Source: Methylomarinum vadi
GTDB lineage: Bacteria; Pseudomonadota; Gammaproteobacteria; Methylococcales; Methylomonadaceae
Assembly: GCF_000733935.1 (NCBI RefSeq)
Contig: NZ_JPON01000001.1
Span: 2,969,501 to 3,033,500, forward strand
DNA: 64,000 bases
Direction of reading: 5' to 3'
The notes below the pieces were generated by a model. The model was not told the DNA's origin and searched no databases. It saw only the letters and a program-made list of their open reading frames with translations. Shown one piece after another: positions 9,125 to 17,711 of this stretch (positions within the stretch are counted from its first letter, which is position 1; each line of letters starts with the position of its first letter). The position numbers and the translations under genes are program-made.

Positions 9125-9468
9125 ATTACTTTTTCCAAGAATTCAGGATTCGGGTCTCTTTGCATCAAAAAGTTTATTGATTCTAACCGTTGAAAACCTG
9201 ACGTATTCATCACGCTCACTTAATAAAGAAAACGTTAGAGGCGCATAGATAAAAAAGCAAGTTTTTAATTGCGTAAATTAAATATCGTATTTTTATTCTG
9301 GCTACCAAATACTTCTCTACGACACCACTTAAAAGGTTGGGCATTCTGATTATGCCTTACGATTAAAGGTGTCAATCAGACATCAAATCTGTTTCATAGA
9401 TTGTGGTTTGGAAACAGTTACATAAAATCCACAAAAGCTTTATAGTAACTAACCGGGGGGGGAGTACG
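9125..9468. other. AT-rich non-coding stretch after the CRISPR array
   Basis: I see no gene here. The sequence is AT-rich and has no further repeat, degenerate repeat or obvious terminator. The last part holds the ribosome-binding site (a run of G followed by GAG) of the next gene. A reading frame could be opened further up at 9403, but it has no ribosome-binding site. Confidence 0.6.
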
Positions 9469-10518
9469 ATGTTTGAAAATACATTTTACAGTCAAGAACA
9501 GCATGGACCTTTTGAATATTTTGAACTTGGTAACTTTATGCTGGAGTCCGGAGAGATACTGACCGATGCCAAGTTAGCTTACGCGGTTCATGGGAAACTA
9601 AATGAAGCTAAGGATAATGCTATCCTGATGACCATTATGTTTTCAGGAACATCCAAACACATGGAGCATTACATTGGTGAAGGCTTTGCTTTAGATCCGA
9701 CTAAATATTGCATTATTCTGCCTAATCAACTAGGTAATGGGCTTTCCACTTCACCACAAAATGCAAATGAAGCCCAGGCAATGTCTAGATTTCCTCGTTT
9801 ATCAATTGGTGACGATGTCGAAGCACAATACCAATTATTAACCGAACATTTTGGAATAAGCGAATTGCAATTGGTGACTGGTTGGTCTATGGGCGCCCAG
9901 CAAACCTATGAATGGGCGATTCGCTATCCAGACATGGTAAAGCGTGCTGTACCGATCGCGGGGACTGCTAGATGCACACCCCATGACCGCTTATATGTTG
10001 AGGTGTTTTGTGAAGCATTAAAATCGGATCCAGCCTGGGAAAACGGTGAATATAAAGAGCCACATGCTTGTGTAGCGGGACTGAAGCGTCTTGCGCGTGT
10101 TTTTGCATTGATGGGATGTAGTACCGGATTTTACAAATGTGAAGATTGGAAACGACTGGGGTTTGAAAATATGCAGCAGTTTCTGACAGATTTCTGGGAA
10201 GCCTGGTTTTTGCCTACGGATCCGAATGTTTTATTGGTCCTGGCTGAAAAATGGAAAAATGGCGATTCAAGTAAGCATTACAAAAACAACCTCAAAATGG
10301 CTCTAGAACGTATAACGGCTATAACGCGTGTGATAGCATTTGAAAAAGATATGTTTGTACCCGTAGAGGACTGTATGTATGAACAGCAATTTATCGTTAA
10401 AAGTGAATTAGAAATAATTCCATCACGCATGGGGCACTTTTCAATGTTAGGCTGTTTTGGAGAGGATTTTTCAAAGATTGACAGTATATATAGAGATATC
10501 CTATCCACGAATGAATAA
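9469..10518 (+). CDS. Alpha/beta hydrolase of the homoserine O-acetyltransferase (MetX) family
   Basis: This 349-residue alpha/beta-hydrolase fold protein resembles the MetX family. The nucleophile elbow is GWSMGAQQ (Ser140). A late Asp in KDMFVPVED and a His in RMGHFSMLG could complete the triad. LPNQLGNGLSTSP corresponds to the oxyanion region of the family. I chose the ATG at 9469 because a G-rich Shine-Dalgarno lies a few bases upstream and because MFENTFYSQEQ begins the conserved part; the frame is open 22 codons further up. Whether it acylates homoserine is unclear, because a homoserine succinyltransferase (metA) is also present in this window. MetX-like hydrolases of unknown substrate are common. 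Confidence 0.8.
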   Translation: MFENTFYSQEQHGPFEYFELGNFMLESGEILTDAKLAYAVHGKLNEAKDNAILMTIMFSGTSKHMEHYIGEGFALDPTKYCIILPNQLGNGLSTSPQNANEAQAMSRFPRLSIGDDVEAQYQLLTEHFGISELQLVTGWSMGAQQTYEWAIRYPDMVKRAVPIAGTARCTPHDRLYVEVFCEALKSDPAWENGEYKEPHACVAGLKRLARVFALMGCSTGFYKCEDWKRLGFENMQQFLTDFWEAWFLPTDPNVLLVLAEKWKNGDSSKHYKNNLKMALERITAITRVIAFEKDMFVPVEDCMYEQQFIVKSELEIIPSRMGHFSMLGCFGEDFSKIDSIYRDILSTNE

Positions 10519-10706
10519 ACGGTCGGTGGTGTAAACCTTAAGATGGACAATTAATAAACTCACCGCTTTTTATTGTGTTAAGAGAGCAGCGTCTATTTCA
10601 TAAATAGCAAATTCACACTGGTTAAAACCATTGTAATGACTGTCGCACAAGGGTTAGAATTTTCGCTGCTCTTCTCCTTATATCACTTCTAATACGAGAT
10701 CAAACC

Positions 10707-11507
10707 ATGCTAGCTACCAAACGGTACGAATATTTGCCGATCGAACAGATCGAATTTCATCATACGCTGACCAACCATAGAGACCTCGATATGGCTAAGG
10801 TCGCTCATTTGGAAAAAGATATCGTCGCCAACGGCTTGTTCGAGCCGTTAGTGGTGTGGGAACGAAACGGCAGGGAATATTACCTGGTGGGGGGCTTTCA
10901 TCGTATGGAGGCGATTCAAGGTATTCGCCGAGATAATCCCGGTTATTTCGACCGCGTGGATGTTCGTGTTGTAACCGGCGATCCCGACGAGATCAAGGCG
11001 CTCAATTTAAAATTGAATTCCGATCGCGTCGATACGCGGATCACCGATTATTTTCAGACCGTCATTTATCTCAATAACGCCAATTGGTCCAAGGAACGCA
11101 TTGCCGATTTCTTCGACAAAAGCGTTAGTTGGATCGATGATATCATCCGCTATGCTCCGTTGACGACGGAACCGATGCGCGAGAAACTGGCTTCCGGCGA
11201 TCTTTCCTGGTCCCGCGCCAAGGACATTTTGCGCAAGGCGTTGCAGGCGCCGCCCGGTAACGAAAAAGAGATCATCGAAAACGAGTTGGCCCGACCGGCA
11301 GCGCGGCCGGTGCCGAAACCGCTGCCGATGCATACGACGATCAAGCGTTTGTCGAAAAGGTTGGATTCGGGGCCCAAGCAAACCTTCGAAGTGGACAGCC
11401 ACGATATTTATGCCTTGTTGGTGACGCTGCGAGGGAAAAATGTCGAGGACGCGCATCTCGAACGTGTACGCAAGGCGTTTCCGATTTTGTGGGATGACGA
11501 GGCTTAG
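10707..11507 (+). CDS. ParB/Srx-domain DNA-binding protein
   Basis: The N-terminal 110 residues form a ParB/sulfiredoxin-like domain: LPIEQIEFHH, then IVANGLFEPLVVWE, then the signature GGFHRMEA at about 73 in place of the usual GERR/GxxHR. A helix-turn-helix-like middle part (ERIADFFDKSVSWIDDIIRY, about 131-150) follows. The protein is 266 residues, shorter than many ParBs, and stands alone without a parA. It is more likely a ParB-like regulator or accessory protein of mobile origin than the chromosome-segregation ParB. Confidence 0.75.
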   Translation: MLATKRYEYLPIEQIEFHHTLTNHRDLDMAKVAHLEKDIVANGLFEPLVVWERNGREYYLVGGFHRMEAIQGIRRDNPGYFDRVDVRVVTGDPDEIKALNLKLNSDRVDTRITDYFQTVIYLNNANWSKERIADFFDKSVSWIDDIIRYAPLTTEPMREKLASGDLSWSRAKDILRKALQAPPGNEKEIIENELARPAARPVPKPLPMHTTIKRLSKRLDSGPKQTFEVDSHDIYALLVTLRGKNVEDAHLERVRKAFPILWDDEA

Positions 11508-11721
11508 CGGCAAAGCCAAGGAACCCGAGGACCGGGTAACGAGGTCGAATGCTTGATGTGTTTTGTAGGAGTGCCGCCTTCGGCCGGAGGGCGGGCCTCC
11601 TGCGGTTTCGATGATTCAACGACCGTTAAAATCGTGGTGATCGCTCTGTGGCCAAGTTTCCACGAAAAAGGTCAAGGTTTCATCCAGCCCATGTCGTCAC
11701 GCCAATGGGGAGGAGGGGAAT
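11508..11721. other. Intergenic region with short GC-rich hairpins
   Basis: No gene is seen. TGCCGCCTTCGGCCGGAGG followed by GCGGGCCTCCTGCGG forms compact GC-rich hairpins of the REP kind. A clear Shine-Dalgarno (GGGGAGGAGGGG) lies just before the next ATG. Confidence 0.45.
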
Positions 11722-12333
11722 ATGAATGAAGGGGAACCACGTAAACTCGTCGCCCTCGTCGGCAGCTATCGGAAGCAGGGGGCGATCGATTCGGCAGTCG
11801 ACGAGATTCTCAATGAGGTCGAACGGTTCGGCGTGGAAACGGAAAAAATCTACCTGCTGGATCAGTATATCGAATTTTGCACCAATTGCCGCGAATGCAT
11901 GCAGGCGGCAGGCGATGCGAGGGGGCGCTGCGTCATCGATGATGAGATGAATCCCCTGTTGGACAGAATCGGCGAGGCCGATTATCTGGTCCTCGGCGCG
12001 CCAGTGAATATGAATAATGTTAATGCCCTGACGCGCAAATTCATGGAGCGTTGCGCCGGTTTCGGTTACTGGCCCTGGGGCGAGCCGATTCCGAAAATCC
12101 GGAATAAGACGCTGAACAAGCGGTCGCTGTTGGTGTCTTCGTCCGCCGCGCCGGCCTGGATGGGGCGTTATTTGACCGCTGCGTTGTCGGCCTTGAAAAT
12201 GCTGTCCAAATTGCTACATGCCAAGCCGGTCGGCGTGTTATGGATAGGGAAGGTCAATCGAGAAGACGTGGCACTGACCGCGAAACAGAAAAAGACCGCG
12301 CAAAAGCTGGCGCGGAAATTATTGCGGAAATGA
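11722..12333 (+). CDS. NAD(P)H-dependent FMN reductase / flavodoxin-like protein
   Basis: This 203-residue flavodoxin-fold protein has the N-terminal phosphate-binding turn ALVGSYRKQGAIDSAVDEIL (about 11-30), which binds FMN in this family, followed by the cysteine cluster CTNCRECM (about 53-60) typical of iron-sulfur flavoproteins and related oxidoreductases. LVLGAPVNMNN matches the isoalloxazine-contact loop. A strong ribosome-binding site precedes the ATG. The substrate is unknown, and the gene has no clear operon partner. Confidence 0.78.
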   Translation: MNEGEPRKLVALVGSYRKQGAIDSAVDEILNEVERFGVETEKIYLLDQYIEFCTNCRECMQAAGDARGRCVIDDEMNPLLDRIGEADYLVLGAPVNMNNVNALTRKFMERCAGFGYWPWGEPIPKIRNKTLNKRSLLVSSSAAPAWMGRYLTAALSALKMLSKLLHAKPVGVLWIGKVNREDVALTAKQKKTAQKLARKLLRK

Positions 12334-12786
12334 TCGTTGGTAAAAATAACTTCCCGGACGCTCATTGTAATCGTATCCATGCTCCAGCATGGACATGCAT
12401 GCGCAGGCCGCTTTGCGTCCCGCGGCAACGCTGCAGCACTCGTCGTCATACCCGCCGGGAAGAGGGTATCCAGTGCCAAGGATGGCGTTATACATCCATG
12501 TAGCTTGGATTCACAATCTACTTTCTTGTAGACTGCCCTTCGGGTTAATGCAAATCGGCTATCCTGCCGGAATGACGTGGCAAACATAAGGATGTGTATA
12601 ACGATGAGCGCTGGAGCATGGGCGCCATAATGGTGACATTAGTAGCAACTAAGTCCTTAGCCGGGAAGGGGCCGCATTTATTGCCGGTTGCAGCAAGCGC
12701 CAGCGCGTCCTTCATTGACGGCATGAGCCATGCTGGCGCTTTTCCCCAGTTAGCTGTTTTGTCGGCCTGCCCGCATTATTAGCAAA
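12334..12786. other. Non-coding stretch with palindromes
   Basis: Several short overlapping frames are present but none looks like a gene. The region holds palindromic segments, for example CCATGCTCCAGCATGG near 12377, and a stretch with the character of a dispersed repeat (ATGCAAATCGGCTATCCTGC near 12550). Its origin is unknown to me. It separates two converging genes. Confidence 0.5.
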
Positions 12787-13494
12787 TCAGGCTTCATTGG
12801 TGGATAGCAGTCGGCCGTTCTTGGCCGCAGTCCGGACCACCCCGCCATCCGACAGGCCGGTGGACGGCCAGCGAGCGGAAAGCAAGCGATTTTTTGCAAG
12901 ACGGGTAATGCTGACCGAGTTGGATTGATTGCCGCCCAATATATGGTAGGCTTCGTCGTCTTCCGCCCAATAGAAGCCGACATGGCCTTTCCAGCCGTTC
13001 GGACTGCCGCGCCAGAAAACCATCACCGAGCCCAGCCGCGGCGAGACTTCATGCCCGAATTTGGCCCAATTGCGCGCTCCCAACGGATTGGTCGGCAAGG
13101 CTTCTTCCGTCATTTGCGAGCCCACGCAATGGGCAACGAATAAACCGCACCACGGAATGTCGTCGTCATTATAGGAATGGAGCTCCAAATCCTCCGCCCA
13201 ATCGAGAATGGCCTCGTTCGAGCCCCGGCCCGGACGCTCTTGTATCCCGAGTAGCATGTGGGCTTCTTCCAGCCAAGGCACGGTGGCGGGAATTTGAAAT
13301 TCAACGGGGGCGCGGGCTTGGTTGCCGAATAACACGACACTAGTCTCAGGTCCGAGCAGACCGTCTACTGCCAAGCCATTGGCGGCTTGAAACTGCTTGA
13401 TCGCCTTGATGGTGTTTCTGCCTCTGACACCATCGATCGGTCCTGGATCGAAACCTGCGTCCTTGAGTGCTTGTTGAATGTCTTTTGTCGTCAT
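12787..13494 (-). CDS. Peptidoglycan-binding protein with amidase/endolysin-like domain
   Basis: The 235-residue protein starts with a PG_binding_1 domain (about 4-58; KDAGFDPGPIDGVRGRNTIK then FQAANGLAVDGLLGPET). The second part resembles the TIGR02594 group of NlpC/P60- or CHAP-like proteins: ERPGRGSNEAILDWAEDL, then DDDIPWCGLFVAHC with a candidate catalytic Cys, then KGHVGFYWAEDD with a candidate His. Such proteins are often phage endolysins or self-targeting cell-wall hydrolases. No signal peptide is visible. There are no phage genes next to it. Confidence 0.8.
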   Translation of the reverse strand: MTTKDIQQALKDAGFDPGPIDGVRGRNTIKAIKQFQAANGLAVDGLLGPETSVVLFGNQARAPVEFQIPATVPWLEEAHMLLGIQERPGRGSNEAILDWAEDLELHSYNDDDIPWCGLFVAHCVGSQMTEEALPTNPLGARNWAKFGHEVSPRLGSVMVFWRGSPNGWKGHVGFYWAEDDEAYHILGGNQSNSVSITRLAKNRLLSARWPSTGLSDGGVVRTAAKNGRLLSTNEA

Positions 13495-13549
13495 GATTCG
13501 TTTTTATCGGTTTTTGTTAGAGCGTTTAAAAATATTGGTTGTTCGGTAT

Positions 13550-15727
13550 TCAGTTAACAGCTATTAAAGGTTGATTTTTTACTGTCCCGCTTAACTTAAT
13601 ATCGCTGTGCAGGATATGTTTGCTCCAGGTATTCATGAAGTTTTCAATGAATAGCGGCGTCCAGGCCTGTTGATTAGCGACACGTTTCATTTCCTCCATA
13701 TGTTTGAGCATCATTCGGTGTTCGTGACAATGCTCGTCGCGCTCGGCGTACTTTGATTTTTTCATCAGCTTTTCCTCGGCGCTGAAATGTTCCTGGACGT
13801 GTTGCAGCAGCTGTTCAATATGCCGCAATCTGTCCATTTGCTCCGTGTCATCGAACAGTTTGTTGGCTAGTATGAAAACATCCCGGTGTTCTTTGTCAAC
13901 TTGTTCGTTGCCCACTTGCAAAACATCCTGCCAAATAAAATGACCCAAACTTCCGGGAGAAACGTTAGCGGTCATAGCGGGTGTTTGGCGGTGTGTTGCG
14001 ATGTTTAATGGGGTACCCGGACCGCTTGCAAGTTTGTAAACGAATTTTTTACGGGCCTGATGGTATTGCTCATTACCATAAAAATTAGCATACATTTGCG
14101 TTAATTCGAATTGTCGATAAGACGATAATGCTTTGTTAGATTCATCGAAACAGCGGATTCTGGCTTTTTCGTCCAGCCAATTGCGTAGGGCTTCGCTGTC
14201 CGCGCAATAGGTTTTAGCCAGGTGTTTGACTTGCGCATAGAAAATTTCATGTTGTTTATCGAGGACTTTGTCTACCAAGCCTATTTGCCAGGCTTTCTTG
14301 CTGCCAATGGGCAAGCGTTGTTCGGTCAAATCCATGGCGATATCCAGTCCTACCCGTTTAGGTAATAAATAAGTCCAGTATTCCGAGCCGTATAGTTCGC
14401 CCATGTTTTTATAGTGTGGATTGAATACGACGCCGGCCCGAACGAATACCTTGTCCGGGGCGATTGCCAAAATCGCGCCGCCGGCGCCGGCATTGCCCGC
14501 GACGGCGGCAATCGTGACTTTATCCAACGTTGTGATGATTTGGTAAATCAGGTCGTCGATCGCATTGATATTGGCCCAGGACTCGTCCGCCGGATTTTCG
14601 GAATTTTCGATATGGTTGAGGTGAATGCCATTCGACCAGGAATCGGTTCCTCCCATCAGCACGATAACTTTGGCTTCAAGGGTTGCCACATGCCTGTAGA
14701 CTTTCAGCAACAGACGGCATTGTGCCGTGCTCATGCCACCGTTGTGGAAGGCGAAGTGGAGATAGGCGACGTCTTCTTCGACTTCGTACCATACTTCCTG
14801 GAATGGCAGTTGGCGTCCTGGTTGAAGATAATCGATGTCAAGTTTCTTGGGATTTTTGCCAAACAGGGTTTTGATCGGATGCGTTTTCTCGGCTTCGGGT
14901 ATTAGGTTTTGCAATGCCATCGTGGCCGGTAGTTTAATGCCCTTGCCGGTTTCCAATTTAGGTTGCAAATGTCCAATCCAGACGGCCCCGTCGACGGTCG
15001 CCCGGCAAATGGCGTGCTCGGTCGTGGCGATAATTTCTCCGGGCTTGCCGTTGAATCCTGTCGCTTGATGGGCGTTAAACAGATAGAAGGGTTGGCCATG
15101 GATTTCGTCCAGTAATCCCGGGCTGCCATCGGCGGCATGAATGCGTCTGAGCACTTCATTGGTTCTATGCCTTTTCCAATCGATGGCACGTTCTGGCTGT
15201 TTCATGAAAGGTAATAGTTTTCCCTTGACGTTGGGGTTCGTGTAATCCAATGGTTCCGGCTTGAAATCTGGTGCTTCGAAATAAGTCAGTGCTTCCCATA
15301 AGCAGTCGATGGCGGCTTGCGTCACTTCCCGATTGAAGATGCTGCTTTTGCTCGCCAGCCGCATCGGAAATGTTTTGCTCGTCCAGATATCGCCTGCATC
15401 CATTTCTTCCCTGGCTTCCAACAAGGTCACGCCCCATTCCCCGACGCCGTTTTGTATGGCCCAGTCGAGGGAAGAGGGCCCCCGGTCGCCTTTGATACCG
15501 GGGTGGACGATCAAGCAAGTCGTGCTTTCGAAAAGCATATTGGGAATGCGGTGGGTTAAAAACGGACAAATAATTAAATCGGGTTTGAATAAAGCTACCC
15601 CTTCCATCAATTGTTCGGAGTCTCCCGAATGTAATTCGACCGACACCGTGTAGCCCGCTTCCTTGAGTTCGGTGTAAAAGCGCTGGGTGAGACCGGAAAA
15701 TGCCGAGGAAACAAGAAGAATACGCAT
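13550..15727 (-). CDS. hypX: HypX/HoxX-type CO-ligand synthase with C-terminal hemerythrin domain
   Basis: HypX makes the CO ligand of [NiFe] hydrogenase from formyl-tetrahydrofolate in aerobic bacteria. The first part (about 1-280) is the formyl-THF hydrolase-like domain (IVHPGIKGDRGPSSLDWAI). The second (about 290-560) is the enoyl-CoA hydratase-like domain (MGGTDSWSNGIHLNHIEN, AGNAGAGGAILAIAPD). An extra segment from about 597 to 720 is a complete hemerythrin domain with all seven di-iron ligands: His614, His647, Glu651, His666, His670, His704 and Asp709. I chose MRILLVSS at 15727 because GGGGAGGTG lies just upstream; the ATG five codons earlier lies inside that site. The protein has 725 residues against about 550 for ordinary HypX. 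No hydrogenase genes are in the window. Confidence 0.88.
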   Translation of the reverse strand: MRILLVSSAFSGLTQRFYTELKEAGYTVSVELHSGDSEQLMEGVALFKPDLIICPFLTHRIPNMLFESTTCLIVHPGIKGDRGPSSLDWAIQNGVGEWGVTLLEAREEMDAGDIWTSKTFPMRLASKSSIFNREVTQAAIDCLWEALTYFEAPDFKPEPLDYTNPNVKGKLLPFMKQPERAIDWKRHRTNEVLRRIHAADGSPGLLDEIHGQPFYLFNAHQATGFNGKPGEIIATTEHAICRATVDGAVWIGHLQPKLETGKGIKLPATMALQNLIPEAEKTHPIKTLFGKNPKKLDIDYLQPGRQLPFQEVWYEVEEDVAYLHFAFHNGGMSTAQCRLLLKVYRHVATLEAKVIVLMGGTDSWSNGIHLNHIENSENPADESWANINAIDDLIYQIITTLDKVTIAAVAGNAGAGGAILAIAPDKVFVRAGVVFNPHYKNMGELYGSEYWTYLLPKRVGLDIAMDLTEQRLPIGSKKAWQIGLVDKVLDKQHEIFYAQVKHLAKTYCADSEALRNWLDEKARIRCFDESNKALSSYRQFELTQMYANFYGNEQYHQARKKFVYKLASGPGTPLNIATHRQTPAMTANVSPGSLGHFIWQDVLQVGNEQVDKEHRDVFILANKLFDDTEQMDRLRHIEQLLQHVQEHFSAEEKLMKKSKYAERDEHCHEHRMMLKHMEEMKRVANQQAWTPLFIENFMNTWSKHILHSDIKLSGTVKNQPLIAVN

Positions 15728-15759
15728 GATACACCTCCCCATGCAGAGTGGTAGATAAT

Positions 15760-16818
15760 TTAAAAAACGTTTTGGCTGCTGAAACGTTCGCGATAATGTT
15801 TCGGATTGACGCCGAGATGGCGAATGAACGTTCGACGCATTTTTTCGGCGTCCATAAAACCGGCCTTGTCAGCAACGGTTTCTATAGACAGGTTGTTTTG
15901 TTCCAGATAATGGCGTGCGGCATCGATACGGACTCTTTCGACAAATTTTCCGGGCGTCATGCCGGTTTCTAGTAAAAAAGTTCGGGAAAAATTTCGTGGA
16001 CTCATAGCCATGCGTTCGGCGAGTAAGTCGACATGATGATTTTCTGCAGGATTGTCGATAATCCAGGCCTGTAATTCTCGAATATCGGGGCGATTCGAGG
16101 ATTCGCAGGTCAAATAAGTACTGAATTGCGATTGACCGCCGGGACGTTTAAGAAAAACGACTAAATAGCGGGCAATATAAAGCGCGACTTCTCGGCCCCA
16201 ATCCTCTTCCAGCATGGAGAGGGCGAGATCGATGCCCGAAGTGATGCCGCCGGAGGAGTAAATATTGCCGTCTCGGATAAAGATTTTATCCGGATCGACT
16301 TTTATGGCCGGGTAGTTTTTTTGTAAAGCTTCGCTGAAGTCCCAATGGGTGGTGGCGCGGCGGTTGTCGAGCAAACCGCAGTGCGCCAGGAGAAAAGCAC
16401 CGCTACAGACTGAAGCGAGCCGCCTAACCTTGGGAGCCATGGCTTTAATCCAATCCAACAGCGTCAAATTGGTCAAGACCGATTCACAATCGCCAGAAGC
16501 CGATTCGGCGGTGACGTCTCCACCTGGAATGAAGAGCGTGTCGATATCATCGACTAGGTCATGATATGAGCGATTCGCAATAATTTCGAGTCCCGACAAT
16601 GTTCTTATCGGCCCTGGCCGGTCTGCGAATATTTCGATTTGATAGGCCGGATGATCGGTCACACCGCTTCTTTGCATAATCATACTGGCAAAGGAAAAGA
16701 CTTCGTATGGGCCGGTTATATCCAGTACCTCGGCTAAGGAGTAAACCACCATGGCAATCTTTCTTGCCGGTCGTTCCTTTGGTAGAGGCCTAGAGGGGAC
16801 AAAAGTAAATTGAGTCAT
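15760..16818 (-). CDS. FtrA-type GATase1-like/AraC transcriptional regulator
   Basis: This 352-residue regulator has an N-terminal DJ-1/PfpI domain (about 18-200; MVVYSLAEVLDITGPYEVF, the nucleophile-elbow Cys in SVCSGAFLLAHCGLL) and a C-terminal AraC helix-turn-helix (about 245-345; LAERMAMSPRNFSRTF and TVADKAGFMDAEKMRRTF). It lies directly upstream of hypX in the same direction with a short gap, so it may be cotranscribed with hypX or control it. The effector is unknown. The AGGAGG-like sequence before the ATG supports the start. Confidence 0.87.
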   Translation of the reverse strand: MTQFTFVPSRPLPKERPARKIAMVVYSLAEVLDITGPYEVFSFASMIMQRSGVTDHPAYQIEIFADRPGPIRTLSGLEIIANRSYHDLVDDIDTLFIPGGDVTAESASGDCESVLTNLTLLDWIKAMAPKVRRLASVCSGAFLLAHCGLLDNRRATTHWDFSEALQKNYPAIKVDPDKIFIRDGNIYSSGGITSGIDLALSMLEEDWGREVALYIARYLVVFLKRPGGQSQFSTYLTCESSNRPDIRELQAWIIDNPAENHHVDLLAERMAMSPRNFSRTFLLETGMTPGKFVERVRIDAARHYLEQNNLSIETVADKAGFMDAEKMRRTFIRHLGVNPKHYRERFSSQNVF

Positions 16819-17195
16819 ACGTCCTCCTTATGCGGCTGGCGGATATGGCTTTCAGTCAGATAACGATGATTAACCGAATAACATCGGAAAATAATTAGGA
16901 AATCTGATGATTGATCTTGCTCTTATCCAGGAAGAAGTACAAGGACAAAAATCCCTCGTTTTCGGCCAAGTTGGTACGATAGCCTATTGGTGTTGAAGGC
17001 GAGGGTATTGATGCTTCGCCGAAACATGTCCGCTAGTTCCAGCTCAGTCACAAGGAAGAAGGAAATTCACCTTGTGACGAGTATGAGGTGGGGCAGCCTG
17101 AGCGCGGAAAGCCGCTAGGAAATGATCAATAATCGGGTTATCGTTACAAAACCCGTTAATCGACCGGCAATAAAACGACGTGAGCTGGCGCCTCT
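16819..17195. other. Intergenic region upstream of the FtrA-type regulator
   Basis: No gene is seen. The stretch should hold the promoter of the leftward regulator-hypX pair. One hairpin stands out near 17050-17080 (CACAAGG ... CCTTGTG). It has no T-run and no known name. Confidence 0.4.
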
Positions 17196-17651
17196 CTATT
17201 TTTCCTCGCACGATTCCTGTTGGTTATTTTTTGTCTGTACATCTTCCGGACAGCCGTAATTCTTACCGGTATACGACAGCATCCAGACTGCGCCGCTCAG
17301 TATCGCGATCGAAAACGTAATGCCGAGCAGCAGGTAAACGTGGAAGTCGTCCGAAACCTTTTGCACATCGATCACCAAATGGCGCGACAGGGCGGTGATG
17401 GCTATGTAGATCAGAAACTGCACCGGCAGGCGGTGGGTCTTGAAATAGGTGCCGACCATCGCCCCCAATTCCAGGTAGATGAACAGCAGCAGAATGTCTT
17501 CCAGCGTGGCGTGGCCGGCGCGCATCATATCCAGATAAGCATAAACGGCCGACCAGACGATAGTCGCGCCGATGCCGAATAGGGCAAGGTAATGGAAACT
17601 GTCGACCAGGATTTCGCCGATTTTTCGAATGGAAGGGATATTGTTCGTCAT
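17196..17651 (-). CDS. psiE: PsiE-family phosphate-starvation-inducible membrane protein
   Basis: This 151-residue protein has four hydrophobic segments (about 18-38, 52-70, 78-92, 103-125) and the PsiE pattern: an early VDSFHYLALFGIG, LEDILLLFIYLELGAMVGTYF in the middle, then RLPVQFLIYIAITALSRHLV. The function of PsiE is not known in detail; in E. coli it responds to phosphate starvation. It lies downstream of the RND pump gene in the same direction with a 60-base gap, so it may share its transcript. Confidence 0.82.
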   Translation of the reverse strand: MTNNIPSIRKIGEILVDSFHYLALFGIGATIVWSAVYAYLDMMRAGHATLEDILLLFIYLELGAMVGTYFKTHRLPVQFLIYIAITALSRHLVIDVQKVSDDFHVYLLLGITFSIAILSGAVWMLSYTGKNYGCPEDVQTKNNQQESCEEK

Positions 17652-17711
17652 GGCATTATCGATGGCATAAGGTGGTTGTTTATAAATATCAGTATATGAT
17701 TAAAAAGTAAA

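Noticed and set aside
9403-9468. Upstream start for the MetX-like gene (22 extra codons)
   Set aside because: No ribosome-binding site or conserved sequence there, whereas a strong G-rich site precedes the ATG at 9469.
15165-15875. Minus-strand frame of 236 codons overlapping hypX
   Set aside because: It lies in another frame of the well-conserved hypX gene and shows no domain; it is a shadow.
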